From NCBI RefSeq assembly GCF_000219625.1, contig NC_018203.1, positions 310,001 to 374,000 of the forward strand: a DNA stretch of 64,000 bases. The letters are read 5' to 3'. Below are positions 42,635 through 54,535 of this stretch, one piece after another. A program made the position numbers and the translations under genes. Source of the DNA: Zymoseptoria tritici IPO323 (Eukaryota > Ascomycota > Dothideomycetes > Mycosphaerellales > Mycosphaerellaceae). The notes beneath the pieces were generated by a model that saw only the letters and a program-made list of their open reading frames with translations, did not search any database and was not told the origin of the DNA. Numbering within the stretch: position 1 is the first letter of the stretch; each line of letters starts with the position of its first letter.

Positions 42635-42972
42635 TCACCGGCTCTTGAACCAAGATAGCAATCCACACATCGAGCCCAGAACACGCTTGTGCATCCGTCG
42701 CTCTTTCGAATGCAACGTGTCCGGGCGGAAGCGAACATGCGCGAGATTGTGAGCCGATGCGTTCTCATGGATCGTTGCAGCGGACGACGACCGAAGAGGA
42801 AGGAATTGAGGGCCAGTGGAGGGAGTCGGAGGTATTGCCGTAATTGCGTGGAGATTGTCGAAGATGAGGATGATGATGGTGAGATTTCCAATCAGAATGA
42901 GTGTGAGTGCAAGAAGAACCGCGTGTCTGATGCCGGAGGAGAACTTGTCACGGGTGACTCGCTCTCGGGTTC
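42635..42972 (-). pseudogene. single-pass membrane protein fragment
   Basis: The minus frame contains VLLALTLILIGNLTIIILIF, a strong membrane helix, followed by a Pro/Ser-rich region and a basic tail (HSKERRMHKRVLGSMCGLL) ending at 42635. No in-frame ATG precedes the helix, and a TAG closes the frame upstream, so the 5' end is missing, spliced or mutated. It resembles in layout, but not clearly in sequence, the neighbouring 365-residue protein. Confidence 0.4.
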
Positions 42973-43543
42973 GGCTCTGCTACGGACGACTGTTTCTACG
43001 GCTTTGCGAGGGTTTGACTTTGAAGAACATCTCTCGTTACGGCATTGCTTGGACTCTGCAGCAACATCGCGTTGACATAACAGACTTCTTCCTTCGACTA
43101 CATTCGAGCGACACTTATCTTCTCAGTACCCGGCACACCGCACGCCTCGTCACGTCCATTAAAGGCCGAGGTTCCTGCCAATCGAATGTGCGGACGCCTT
43201 GCGAACGTAGAGCTATCTCCTATCGGACGAGACTGTTCATACGACCTTCATTATCGTCGAAGATGCGCCCTCGAGCTTTGACAAATGCCAAACTCTCTCT
43301 CGGTAGGCTAGATCTGGCTTCAACAACTTCCAATTTCAGGTCCATCCTTGAAAAGTCCCTAGAGGTGCTTGCTTCACCGACAGTGCGGATAGTATACTTG
43401 GCCGACTGACAGGCACAGCGCTGACACGCCATACTGCCGGAGACTTCTGGAAACTTTACGGAACGACTTCAGACTGGTATTTCGCTGCAATATCACCTGC
43501 AGGACCACGGCCGAGGTGATTTGACGCGAGAGCATTCACGCAC

Positions 43544-43850
43544 GATGTATACCACGCAGGTCGAACAGACGAAGTAGTAAGAGAGGACACGATGACAGAC
43601 GAACAACGAACTGGAGGAAGCTGAATGAGCCGCGAGAAGAAATCGAACATTCGAAGCCTCACATCCAACCTCTGGACGAGTAGACAGCGTTGACGAGCGA
43701 TCCTGCTGGGTTGGCAGAGATGCGTGATCAAGAGACCGTGATTGAACATCGGACGAAGAAGCACCGTGAGTTTGAGGCGAACTGGACAAGCACAAGGAAT
43801 GCCGCGAGGTCATACAGAGAGGTGAGGTATCTACTGGAGACAAAAGTCCT
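43544..43850 (+). pseudogene. coiled-coil fragment with in-frame TAG
   Basis: The frame reads RTTNWRKLNEPREEIEHSK, HIQPLDE, a TAG at 43681-43683, then TALTSDPAGLAEMRDQETVI and KKHREFEANWTSTRNAARSY. A Gln at the stop would keep the helix. GAG-GTGAGG near 43820 could be a splice donor. The upstream start is not found. Confidence 0.35.
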
Positions 43851-43904
43851 CTTTCGCTGTCGTCCTTGCGACAGCTCTCTCATTGACATTCCTCTTCCCG
43901 CCTC

Positions 43905-44402
43905 ATGGGTCACGTCTTTCCGCGACCTTCGTTGTTCCAATGGTCTTGCCAAGTCGCTCCCTTCCTCTCCATCGCCATCATCATCATCATTTCTTCTTTT
44001 TGTTCTTATTTGCCTGGCTGCTCGGTCGCGGCTTGCAGTGGCTCTTCAAAATTTCTTGGCAAGATCGATACCTGCACGAAATGTCGAGCGTCTTTGTCCT
44101 GCTCACTGTTCAGTGCCGTCGCTTTGCTGGCAGTCTCTATCAAAGACTCTGCCGGGATGTCTGGTAAGGTCTCCTTCGACCCTTATTCCACCGGGCTTCC
44201 TCCGGAGCTTGGAGTTCTTCTGCGCCCCAGCATGATTGCAGCCTTAGTATCCTGGCACACGCTGAACGAACACGACCGTGCCGAAAGCATCACTTCCAGC
44301 CGCGAACCCGAACGAGCAACTCACGCAGGCGCTTTTCCCGGCCGCATACCTCACGGCAACCTGCAACGGAATTCCGCTAGCGACAGAGCTGTCAGACTCT
44401 AA
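43905..44402 (+). CDS. small membrane protein, uncertain C-terminus
   Basis: ATG 43905 (MGHVFPRPSLFQWS) follows a CT-rich stretch. Residues about 18-40 form a membrane helix (PFLSIAIIIIISSFCSY), and a second hydrophobic region lies at about 67-78. After about residue 125 the frame becomes Arg/Ser/Gly-rich, while the +1 frame reads PAANPNEQLTQALFPAAYLT. A frameshift may therefore have replaced the true C-terminus. The family is unknown. Confidence 0.35.
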   Translation: MGHVFPRPSLFQWSCQVAPFLSIAIIIIISSFCSYLPGCSVAACSGSSKFLGKIDTCTKCRASLSCSLFSAVALLAVSIKDSAGMSGKVSFDPYSTGLPPELGVLLRPSMIAALVSWHTLNEHDRAESITSSREPERATHAGAFPGRIPHGNLQRNSASDRAVRL

Positions 44403-44646
44403 CAGCTGGAACTCGACAAGTGTTCATGTGTATGAGCACCCTCGCCATCGTCGGATGTAACAGTGTTGCGATGGACTCCGTGATCGCAGCTTCAGGCGTC
44501 GCATCGGAACCGGTCTTGCCGAAATTATGCTCCCGAATCTCCTGAAGCACATCCAAATCCAGCAACGGCGATCCTGCCTCCGGACTATCGCCGTAGTCAT
44601 CCTCTTCCGATCTCCCTCTCCGTCCTTTGCGCGATCCTGCCATCAT
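44392..44646 (-). CDS. hypothetical protein, 84 residues
   Basis: The start is at 44646 (MMAGSRKGRRGRSEEDDYGD). A basic then acidic N-terminus is followed by a helical region (SPLLDLDVLQEIREHNFG, ITESIATLLHPTMARVLI). It overlaps by 11 bases the end of the plus-strand membrane-protein frame. No domain is recognised. The length is within the range expected by chance. Confidence 0.3.
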   Translation of the reverse strand: MMAGSRKGRRGRSEEDDYGDSPEAGSPLLDLDVLQEIREHNFGKTGSDATPEAAITESIATLLHPTMARVLIHMNTCRVPAVRV

Positions 44647-44759
44647 CACAGAAGATCTCCAGGTGTCACCTGCCGTACAAGAAAGGCGAAGTCTCTTTCC
44701 GGAAGTACTGAAGGAGAGCGGCGTGATTACCACAGCGCAATACGCCGCTACATGCAAAT

Positions 44760-46650
44760 CATGTCGGGTGGTTTCACTTCTAGAGTCAAGCTAGAGGGAA
44801 TCCTCGCCGAGTATTTCCATACCACGCACGCACCTGTGAAAGAACGAGAAATACCATGCAGCCGGACTCGGGAGCTCTGCACTGTGCGCGGAGAGAGTTG
44901 CACAGCACAGTAAGTCGCACATGTTCCGTTCTCCATCTCGATACCTTGTGCTTTTGGACCCTCTCTCTTCAAGCTGGACATGGCTACACCGAGCCTACCA
45001 CATCCGGAGATTCCAAGATTCAGCGAGTCGGCGACCGTGCCTTCCAAGGCGATGATGCTACCTATCCTGAGGTACTGTGGGCATCATACCGATTCAGGCC
45101 ACAGAGCTGAATACCATGGGAAACTGGATTTGAACACCTGGTCTCGCCAAGCTCCGCGAATCCGTTGCCGCGCAGAAGTCCTTCACAGCGTACAGGATAC
45201 AGGATTGCAGCGACGGCGGAGTCTCTTTGAGCACAATGGAGAGGTAAATCTTCATCCGCGTTAGCTGCCACACATTTTGCTCACCTCGCTGACTTATGGG
45301 AGGCGACGTCAGGAGCGGAGTCTTCTCGCGACCGGTCGGTCATCGCAACATTCGGCTCGTACTGGTCAACACGATTCGTCCTTCGGCTGAGTGTCTACGG
45401 CATTCTCCACTTGTCCGTCCAGTGACAGATCCTGACTACATCATTTCCTCGCATGCGGCTACCTCGCAGCTTTTTGCCGGACTTGCATGCTTCGAAGTAC
45501 GCCTTTCACTCCCGGAGGGTATACATTTCGAATGTACGGACGGATCCTAACCACGAGCAAGTTGTCAGACGGTCCTTCGCCGCCGCCTTGCCTTGAGCAC
45601 TTGTCCAAACTCCCAAGATCTGTTCCACACCAAAAGGCGACCCTTCGACAAAATACTTTGCGGTCTATAGCCCATCGCACACTCGCTTTCCGATTTCTGG
45701 TGATCTGGATTGCGTACATTTCGAGAGCATAGACGCCCAGAAGCAAGCTTCCAAAGCTGCCACCCATCCAAAGTCGTCCCATATTGCCGCTGATTGGTTT
45801 CGAGGAACAGTTGCGCCCACATTGTGCCCGGGACATTCCTTTCACGTGGCGAGCGAAAGTCTCAACACCCAGGACGTACACCAGGACCACGAGGACCTGA
45901 AACGTTTCCAGAGACGAGAGAGATAGCTATGGCTGGTACAGCCAGTTCATCATCCCGGGAATCCAGATCGGCGATGTTCCACGAGTTGACCAAACGCGCG
46001 GAGTCTTGCCATATGTCGCCTGCTTGCGCCGATGTGGGTGCTGCTATTTCCACCGGCTGAGAACTCTGATGCTGGCCGGAAAGGTGTTGTAATCAGCTCG
46101 GTTCCACTGTCGTCGCTGAAGGAGTCCTTTGGCGAGGACAGTCCCGTTGTCCGGCCCATGGCGAGCGTGTATGGAAGCTGGACCTTGCATTAACTTACAG
46201 GTGGACGTACGGTGTGGAGCTGTGGCACTACAACGTATGGCAGCGAAGTTCCTGCGCTTTATCTCGACGAATAAAGGACGCCTTTGGAGACCCCGCCGAC
46301 GGGATTTGACATGGTTACGCAACGAGCACGGCTTCAATGAAAACTGCAACGGGAGGCTCAGCAGCCACATCTGAAGCGTGGTTATTGGAATGCGCCGTCG
46401 CCATGCAGACGTCCTCTCGGGCAGCGGCTCACATGGCAGGTTGGGTAGCAGGAGTGGTCTGCATGTGGCTATGTGGACACAGACCGATGTCTGATGGGTC
46501 CTGTAATCCTTGCGCCGTGCAATTTTCCGGATCTTTACTGCCGAAGGAGCGCAGCTCGCGCAACAAGCACCAATCCGTGGATTTCATCCAGCACACGACG
46601 ACTCTCTACGGCAGTGACTGTTCTCTGAACAAGTCATAGTGGTACGAAAG
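44760..46650. other. low stop density, gene not resolved
   Basis: At 45459-46053 three frames are unusually open at once: a 143-codon minus frame, a minus frame of 163 codons with one TGA (46053-45565), and a plus frame at about 45597-45927. A gene may lie here, but I cannot choose strand or frame. Confidence 0.3.
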
Positions 46651-46655
46651 AAATC

Positions 46656-46958
46656 ATGACAAGCCAGGCGCCAGTTCTTGGATGCTGGACTTTCCGGACT
46701 GATCATGCCGTCTCTGCCATACACACCCTTGAAATCACCATCGGAAGCCTCGAGAGAAGCCTGAAGAGAAGACGTCCCATCACCAGCGTTGACACAGGTC
46801 ACGAGAGAGGCGTCTCCGTGCTTAATGACAACTCCCTCCAGAACCAGATCGGCATCCTCCAAGGACTCGAACACCTCGAGACTAAAGCCCTGCCACTCCT
46901 CCGCAGCATAAACGAAGACCTCACACACGACTCCGTGCGACGCCTCTCTCAATTATAA
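46656..46958 (+). pseudogene. helical protein fragment, stop at a Gln-like position
   Basis: ATG 46656 opens 100 codons with a helical middle (SVLNDNSLQNQIGILQGLEH, then LRSINEDLTHDSVRRLSQL) and a TAA. The frame then continues HDLATNQRKTSLILQKSC to a TAG. CAA to TAA would explain the first stop. The evidence is weak, from composition only. Confidence 0.3.
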
Positions 46959-46959
46959 C

Positions 46960-48050
46960 ACGACCTGGCCACAAACCAAAGGAAAACCTCGCTGATCCTA
47001 CAGAAGTCCTGCCTTTAGGCGACTTCGGCGGCGAATCTGACCGAGCTTCATTGGAGGCCGAAGCGGACGGAGGCGATGCAGATGATTTGGGAACGTATTC
47101 TGTCGGGTGCACTCCGGACAGAAGCACGACTCGGGGGCACCAAAAATGCAGAAGAGAGTACCAGGTCCAATCGTCGGCATCATTTCATCGAGGCAACCCC
47201 CTCGAAAGGCCTATTCGCAGCACCTTTTCCACGAAGTTCTCCGAGAAATCCAGCCTCGATTGGCTGTTACGCACGAGATCTTCGGTGCCAGCGGCCAACA
47301 GCTCACTTCCGCAGGTGACGGTATCCTTTCCCATGATTACGGCGACACGACTGGAGACGATTCCGACCCAGAAAGATGATGTGGGAGACATTCAGTCCGG
47401 GAGGAGGCCGGACCCTACTCCATACCGGTTCATCCGTCGCCGGTCCGGCCAGCACCAAGGACCATCACCCGATTCTTCTCTCCTCGCGACAGCTGCTTAA
47501 CCACGACCCGCTCGTCCCTCGATTGAAACCTCACTCCTGCCTTCTGAAATTGCGAATCAGCATCCTGGCGAAGACAACACTGATAGAGAACGACGACTCG
47601 GAGCGAGAAGCGAAGAACCGTCTCATCGAGGAGGAAGAAGACGAACGGGAGGAGAGTCTTGTAAGCAATGGGCGAAAAGTTTCCCAGGGATTCGAAAGCG
47701 TAAGTGGCTGCAGATGACGAAGACGGTGTGGTGCACCTACTCGACAGCGAACTTGGCGTTTGACTCAAAAACGCAGATCCAAGATTAATGGCCGGTCGCA
47801 GCTGACTACTGAATTGGCAAGATGGAGCGGCAAGATCGGTGGCAAGGCACTTCCTCTTACTCTTCTGCCATGGAACCATCGTCGAACCTTCCTTCCAACC
47901 TTCCTGTTCCGTCCTGCCGTCCGCCCCATCTGACTTTACCGTAATCCTTTAGCCCGCCGTACGCCGCCACGCCATTCCAAGACCCTCGCCTCGGTCTGTG
48001 CAATGGACTGACTTGATAGCCTTGGAGGGCACCAATCGAAGACACTTTCC
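46960..48050. other. no firmly supported gene
   Basis: Competing 110-150-codon frames on both strands (47051-47500 plus, 47376-47717 plus, 47430-47879 minus), without domains or persuasive starts. Confidence 0.35.
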
Positions 48051-48053
48051 ACC

Positions 48054-48627
48054 ATGCCTAGATCGCCCAGGCGTCTGAGGACTGACGTCGAAATACACGA
48101 ATTGAAGTACATAGATCTCCGTCAACGATGTCAAGACGTCCTCACCGATCTCTGCGACAACCTCGCTGCCGCCATCCCCGTCTCCGCGCCGCTTCTTGCA
48201 ATAGCGATTCGGCTCCCGCGATCTTGGACTTTCACGCCTAGCACTCCACCGCTAGCTCATCGAGTCTCCGCGGTGGAGATGCACTCGACGTGGAGCGATC
48301 ACTCACACGGATCGACGGTGGCTACCGGCCTCTTCATCTCCGCACCTCTCCGTGGCCGGCTTCCTCATCGCTGGCCCTCTTCTTACAAACGCCGCGGCCG
48401 CAATGGCGATCTCAGCTCCCGCTGCCTTCGACTTGCACACCCACCATTGCACGGCCAGTCCACCGGTTCTCCGCAGTCAAGACGCAGTCGATATGGCATC
48501 TCGGCTCCCATCGTCTTCGGCTTTTACACCTGCCATTCCACCGCGAGTTCACTTGGTCTCCACAGCTGAGACGCAGTTGACATGGAGCGACCACTCACAC
48601 CAACCGACGGCGACGGCGACAATGTGA
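48054..48627 (+). pseudogene. repeat protein with frameshift
   Basis: ATG 48054 sits in a perfect ACCATG context and starts MPRSPRRLRTDVEIHELKYI with a helical continuation (CQDVLTDLCDNLAAAI). From 48206 the DNA holds three copies of a ~100-bp unit. The first is read in the ATG frame (LPRSWTFTPSTPP...TWSDHSH) and the last in the +1 frame (LPSSSAFTPAIPP...TWSDHSH). Since both ends encode the same motif in different frames, a frameshift lies between, near 48350. The function is unknown. Confidence 0.45.
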
Positions 48628-48718
48628 AAGTCGTATGTGAGTACAGTACGACGATCCGCCAAGCCGGCCTTCAACAAACAAGGAGCTCAAGACGAAAACA
48701 TGAAGAGAGGTCATTCAC

Positions 48719-49355
48719 ATGCGGCAAGTCACTCTGATTGCACGACGACAAAGATCCACATCTTGGCAACGACAGTCGCATCTTTCGGCGAGGAATCACT
48801 CGACCACGACTTTGATGGATGTCACACAGGTCTACGTCCTCCCTTTAGCTGGCGCCGAACGCTGCCATCGATGGCCGCGATGCGAGCAGCGAACTTTGTT
48901 ACGGACGGCTGAACCTGGTCATCACCGACCCAGCACGTCTCACAGTACCACGCAAGGTGTGAAGAAGGAATTCCAGCCCGCACAGAGTAACGTCTCATTC
49001 GCCGCCACAAAGCGCCCCCTGAATGACATGGACACCACATCTGCGTTCGAATCCAAAAGGGCGCGGATCAGCAGTCTCATCGATGCGCCGCATAAGGTAA
49101 CTTTAAGTCTCACGCCGACACGGCCTGGACGTCTTTGCCAGCTCCATCGCAAAGATCGAAAATTCTGCCACACTTCATAAAGATGGCATAACTGAGCGAG
49201 ATGCCGTTGGCGAGGCATTCGAAGCACCTTCTTCCTCATACCGAGTGCAGGAATCAGCTTCCCTCGAAGAGTATGCTGCACAGGACGGTAAAATCAGACT
49301 GGCCGCATTGGAGCAGTTTATGGTGGACAATCTTCAAGACCAACGCTGTCAGTGA
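48719..49355 (+). pseudogene. dispersed family A, copy A2
   Basis: The first frame contains FQPAQSNVSFAATKRP and RARISSLIDAPHK, closely matching copy A1. Just after that the coding frame shifts: from about 49128 a different frame is clearly protein-like (DVFASSIAKIENSATLHKDG, LEEYAAQDGKIRLAALEQF) and stops at 49355. It contributes the best view of the family's C-terminal, Glu/Ala-rich helical part. An upstream piece in a further frame resembles the SLEHDF segment of A1. The function is unknown. Confidence 0.5.
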
Positions 49356-49359
49356 TGAA

Positions 49360-50620
49360 GGTGAGCTGTGGAGTCCGGAGGTCATGGTGCGAGGAAGAGA
49401 ATAATGCATCTTGGAAGAAGAACTCCTCGCTGTGAGGAAGCTAGTGTTGTACCTACACGCCGTATCGGTCAATGATACCGCGCCAAGAGGAGCATAGCCG
49501 TTACAGTACCGAGCGTGGACTCTGCAGGCGAGCCTGAACGCGCATGATTCGGTGATCTATCGAGACAACTACATCTCGATAGCGCACCTGAGAGATGACG
49601 TTCCGAAGAACGACATCAGTGGCACGAGGAGGAGGAAGTTGTGGGAGGAAGGTACAGAAGAAAGTCGAGGGCAACTCCGACGTGAGGCCAATGGTGTGAG
49701 AGGGATGGACAGGTGATGTGGGACGAGTGTGGGAGTGGCTCGATGCAGTCGGACGATCTGGCGACGGATGTCGTGATCGGACAAATCCGCACAAGCCCTC
49801 AAGACTATCACAAGACCGACGCATGAGAATACGACCAGCTCCGTACTCCACAAATCAGCCTCGTTTCCTTCGCGCATCGTCGTGGCATCGCTCTTCTGTC
49901 AACACGACACTCAACGGCGTTCCGCACAACTTCCTTCACCCCGTGTGGCACCGTCTGAAGCAGTTACAAATGAGCCGCAGAAGCAGAATTTGATGGATAC
50001 CTGGCTCAGCAATACCGAAAAGTCCTTACAGACTTTCTGACCGACCTACTCAGGCTACGGCTCCTTCTGGATCGACAAGTTCTGCGGCAGGAACTTCTCG
50101 AAGCTCTCGTCCTTGCAGCGACCTTACCATTGTCGCACACTCTCGGAGTTTGCGGCCGATTCGATAGCCGGAAATGTTGCTGCGGGTAAATCTACCCTGG
50201 TTCAAACAGCCAACGTGGCCAAGGCGATCAGCAGCATGGAGGAGGGCGAAGACGGCACAAGCGGAAGCAAATTGGAATCTCTGGAATGAGTCCGGGAAGT
50301 ACTGTCAGCTGGGGAGCGTATGCCGTACTACACAACTCGGCCGGTTCACGGAGAATAGAACCTCTAAGCCAAGGCCGAGGATCTTGTCAGCGCCATCGAG
50401 AGTAGTCCTGCGGGGTGTGAGTGTGCGCCGTGGCGTACTTGCTGCGGCGGCTTTGGGTTGGCGTAGTGAGAATATCTTTGAGGAGGCTTCAGATGTTCTC
50501 AATGATATAAATCGAGCAGATTTGGTCGCTCCAAGACGCAGGCTCCGGGTACGCTCGAGTTCAATTTCAGTCTTCCAGTCATCATCCGTGTCTGACAACG
50601 CTGAAGTGAGGACATGTAGC
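49360..50620. other. no firmly supported gene
   Basis: A 149-codon plus frame from ATG 50174 and a minus frame at 50305-50598 (DTDDDWKTEIELERTRSLR) compete. Neither has a domain. The minus frame at 49501-49877 lacks a convincing start. Confidence 0.35.
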
Positions 50621-50622
50621 TA

Positions 50623-51828
50623 ATGCAGAGCGAGCAGTTGACCGGTGAATGTAGACAGAGCAATCGATCCAATCGCCAAACCAATTCCATGTTCAGAGCA
50701 ACGTCATACAGCGGGACCTCGTCGTTGTCAAACGAGCAGCACTACCGAAGCACCGCCCAGCCACCTCTCCACTGCGACGACGATAGCGAGGGCGAGTTGA
50801 CAGGACTGGAGGTCGAACAGCTTCTCGTTTTGACGAATTCCGTGGATCTGATGCGGCTGAATGATTCATGCTATGGCCCATGAATTTCGGCCGAGGCTTC
50901 AAGGCGAATATACGAACAAGCGACAGTCCATCTTGTGCCATCGCAATCGCCAATGTCGACATTCGCAGGAAGTTGGCATACTGGTACGTCTGACAGACAT
51001 TGGCGCCCTGATGGTTACACAACAAGAGCACATGCATATCCCTTGCTTCCGCCGAAGTTGAATCACACGACGCAAGGGGGATATCAAGTGATTCGCGGTC
51101 TAAAAGACCAGAGACTGCCGTCTCGGCACGAGAAACTGCGACCCGATGCTCCCACGGAGCCTCCTTCTCACTGCAACATGGACGTTCGAAGATCGAGGAG
51201 CTCGTCGGGACCACTACGAACACACGATCCTGCGACGCGGAACCAGGCGCTGGAAGCTCGAGTTTCTCGACCAAAAATGGCTGCAGCAAAGTCTGGAGCT
51301 GAGTCTATGTTGCGAACGCCAGCAGTAGATCAGTCCAGGACCGGCCGCTTGTCTGAAGAACAATCAACAACGGCATGCGAAGAGTCAAAATCCACCTGTG
51401 CGACCTGTCAGCATGTCCTCTGCAAATGCCGCAGCTACGGGCCAGGTCTCGTTCGAAGTAGCCCGGAGCCGGACGATGAAGACCTCTGCCTCTGCTTTCC
51501 GTGTATTCTGAGCTATCTGGGACGCTACATCGAAGCCTCCAGCGAACGGCAATGCTACCCAGAACTTCAAGCAAAGGGTTTCTCGCAAGAACAACAGCTC
51601 GCCATTGCCGAGGAGTGGTATTGGATCAGCGTCGAGCGTCACACGGCCATCCAGGATTATCTCCACGGCGTGGGAATACTCGGTGATGGATGCGCTTGGA
51701 GACCGCCGCCGGTGTCAGCTTTGACGATGCGTCCGAGGTCGCCACCTGCGTCTTTGTCGACGATGAGGAGCGGAGTGGGAGTGGTGGTTGAGCAGAATGG
51801 ACTACCAAAGAAGTCTGGATGCAAGTAG
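50623..51828 (+). pseudogene. Cys-rich protein, 402-codon frame with one TGA
   Basis: From ATG 50623 (MQSEQLTGECRQSNRSNRQT) one frame is open to 51828 except for TGA at 50881-50883. This is far beyond chance. Order: acidic segment (DDDSEGELTGLEVEQLLVL), the stop, a Ser/Thr/Arg-rich linker, then a conserved-looking C-terminal region with TCATCQHVLCKC, DEDLCLCFPCILSYLGRYIE and EEWYWISVERHTAIQDYLHG. Seven cysteines in C-x2-C, C-x-C and C-x-C-x2-C spacing suggest metal binding. If translation starts at ATG 51178 a 216-residue protein keeps the whole Cys region, so a shortened gene may still work. The family is unknown. Confidence 0.6.
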
Positions 51829-51829
51829 G

Positions 51830-53000
51830 GACTCGACGTAGATTTCAGTTACGGGATACTTCCGTAGGAGATCTGAGGGGACTTCGTCCGGGTAGAGCAC
51901 CGTTTCTGATTCATCCCCCCGCCAACTCCAGTCTCTTCCCAACAGCACATCTCCCGGCTCTTTGATCGGCCAGATAGCGTTTGTCGCACGAGCTGGTATC
52001 ACCATTTCTTGGCCTCCTTCCACAACGACTTATTGACACTCGCCTGTTCTGGAGAGACTGTACGAAATTGTCTCTCACAAGCCTGCCTTCTGGCGGATAT
52101 ATGGACGATTCACTTCTCCGTGAACAATCTAATGCCGGTGATCTGGCCGACGCAGGGACGGTGGCAAGCTCATGTGCTCGATACAAACCACGGAGCCCTT
52201 CGAGATCTCGACTGCGGCCGTTTGGGTTCCACGATGCACTAAACCTTCTCAAGATTCGCTTGGATCTCACAGAAGCTTGGCCGCGGTGAAGACTTCAACA
52301 GGATTACGAAGATTGGGATTGACCTAGAGAGGTGTACTGGCCTATTGGTCGAGTGTGCACATCGGGTCGGACTTTGACCTCGAGTTCCATTGCTGTTCAG
52401 TTCGTGACCATTCGGTCGAGAGAAGACGGAAGATGTGCTCATCGGTACGTGAGAAGGCACAAGATGTCCTAGGCGATCTGGCGACCAGTAATGAAACGAC
52501 TGTGATGGATGCGCTTGAGGACTTGGTAGCGGGTCTCATGGTAGATTGAGTGTCGTATTGACCGAACAATGTCATACATGCAGATCAATGTCCGCAGAGA
52601 AGTCTCAAATGAGGAGCGAATGCGAAATGTGAGCTGCATCCGCGTTCTCGAGGTTGGTAGCAATCCTAATGATGAGATGGTTTCGCACAGGAGTGCCATC
52701 AGCGTGAAGAACTTATGTCCACAAGCTTGTCAGACTCGGATTCAACCGAGGCCCATCTGCCTGGCTGTAGAAACGGCTGCTTTTCGTTTCAACGCCTTCT
52801 GGCCCAAAGTGAAGTCCCCCTTGCCATCGTCCGGCACACTCAATTCCAGTCCATGTAATTCCATCCCGATTCATTGGCGATCTCTCCTGTCCATCAGGAA
52901 CATCTTTCCTCATCGTCCCAAGCAGGACACTCTGCCTTGACTCTCGTCTCGGAGTCTGGTCGCTGCCAATGTCGCCAGGGAAGTCAGCGTCGTCGACGAG
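51830..53000. other. no firmly supported gene
   Basis: A 123-codon plus frame from ATG 52569 (MSYMQINVRREVSNEERMRN) and a 145-codon minus frame (52713-53147) overlap and exclude each other. Both lack domains. Confidence 0.35.
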
Positions 53001-53001
53001 A

Positions 53002-53445
53002 TCATGAACGGCGCCGAAATGAGCAGAACGTTTGCTTCGGCTGTACCGGTGAGCCATGCCACCATGTTCGCAGGGTACCGATCGAGATGCTCGAAAATGA
53101 GATGTCAAAAAGTGTGCGCGAAACATTGTATTTGCCCGTTGTCTCAAATTGCATGCTGCTGAAACTCATCTGCCGATCAGCGTCTGTATTTCCAAATCGG
53201 AAATCTGACCTTGGTGTAATTGCGAATGGCTGCAATGACTGCCATTGCCGACCGAGTAAGAGGTCATGAAAGGTCCAACGCTCGGCGATTCTAGGGCAGC
53301 AAACGCTCTGCAGTCGGCCTTCTCCGAATAGTCGGCGTGGAAACGCGGCGTCCTTGTCGCGACTGCAGAACATCCTGATCTCGGAGGACGGATATGACGA
53401 GCTTGCGGCTGCCCTCGGCAGTTTTGTGCGTTGCTTGATCGTCAT
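53002..53445 (-). CDS. hypothetical protein, 147 residues
   Basis: Within a 235-codon open frame, the first good methionine is at 53445 (MTIKQRTKLPRAAASSSYPS). The protein is globular in composition (WTFHDLLLGRQWQSLQPFAI, MQFETTGKYNVSRTLFDIS). The frame length is above chance. No domain, signal or membrane helix is seen. The region before the start also stays open and could be part of a longer protein. Confidence 0.4.
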   Translation of the reverse strand: MTIKQRTKLPRAAASSSYPSSEIRMFCSRDKDAAFPRRLFGEGRLQSVCCPRIAERWTFHDLLLGRQWQSLQPFAITPRSDFRFGNTDADRQMSFSSMQFETTGKYNVSRTLFDISFSSISIGTLRTWWHGSPVQPKQTFCSFRRRS

Positions 53446-53449
53446 GTCA

Positions 53450-54535
53450 ACAGCACTGTTGTAGTGCTTGGTAAGGAGGCATTTAGCCGGGCAAAGTTGA
53501 GCCTGACGGTGGAGCAATCCGGGTCGTCGATGCCAGCGTGACGTACATGACCTTTCTAGTAGAGATGTACTAGTCCGACCGTGAGTCTGTTGACCACAGC
53601 GTTGCTCTGTGCAGTCGCATTGGTTGCATTGACGATGGCCGGCGGGCCGGCTGGTTGGTTGTGCTTGTGCCTCTTTCGGGACTTGCGAGCTCGGTATCCC
53701 TGTACGCATGCTGGGTCAGGTACACCAGGAGTCGAAGCTATGGCGACTGCTCTCGGCGTCAGGGTGGAAAGGCACAGGTTGATGCGGTGCCAGGCTCGAA
53801 ATGGCCACAACATCTGACTTGGACACCCCCGTCTTGCCAGAAGTATCCCATACTTCCTGTCCAGTTTGGCGGACGACAAATATCCGGCTCAAGGTGAAAT
53901 CGTCCTGAAGTTGTGGATCGACAGTCCGGCTTCCAGATACGTCCGAACGTGGCGTTTCGATCGACCTTCGTGAACGGTGATGACACATCCATTCTTGACT
54001 TCTGCAGATCCATTTCCCAACAGCTCCAAGCCTTGGATCATCGCCCGGTGGTCTTTCATGCAAGTCCTTGGCAGCTTCCTGCGTCAAGCCAGAGTCAGGA
54101 AGCTTTCGGTATGGTGTGGTCGGTAACTGTTGTTCCACGTTCGCAGTCCGCCCGAGCGAGACGAAGCATTGTCACCGTGCACATGATCGGTCGGCTTCCC
54201 TTTACGCAGCCGCCGCGATTGCAGAGCTGCCAGGCAAAGTTATGTCTGATCTCTGCTATGCGGTTTTCGGGCACTGCGCTCATCGGCAGCAAGGGTTGAC
54301 GATGCCGGCTATTTCGACGAGTCCGGATGCGCCAAGGAAACAGAAGGAAGACGGGAGAGAAGAAAGGGGAAGGAGATGAAACGGAGAGGATGAGGATGTG
54401 AGAAGAGAGAAGACAAAGGGGAAGGTGAGCATGGCCAAGTCGTACACCGCACGGACATTTGAACGGCGGCCAGGAGTCTGAACGCCGAGCAGAACTGGCG
54501 GAGTTGGACATCTGGAGGCTGCAGAGTTCTAGAGC
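53450..54535. other. no firmly supported gene
   Basis: A hydrophobic plus frame at 53587-53814 (LLTTALLCAVALVALTMAGG) lacks an ATG. Minus frames at 53716-54138 and 53759-54013 compete. The polypurine stretch at 54344-54425 has no coding signal. Confidence 0.35.
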
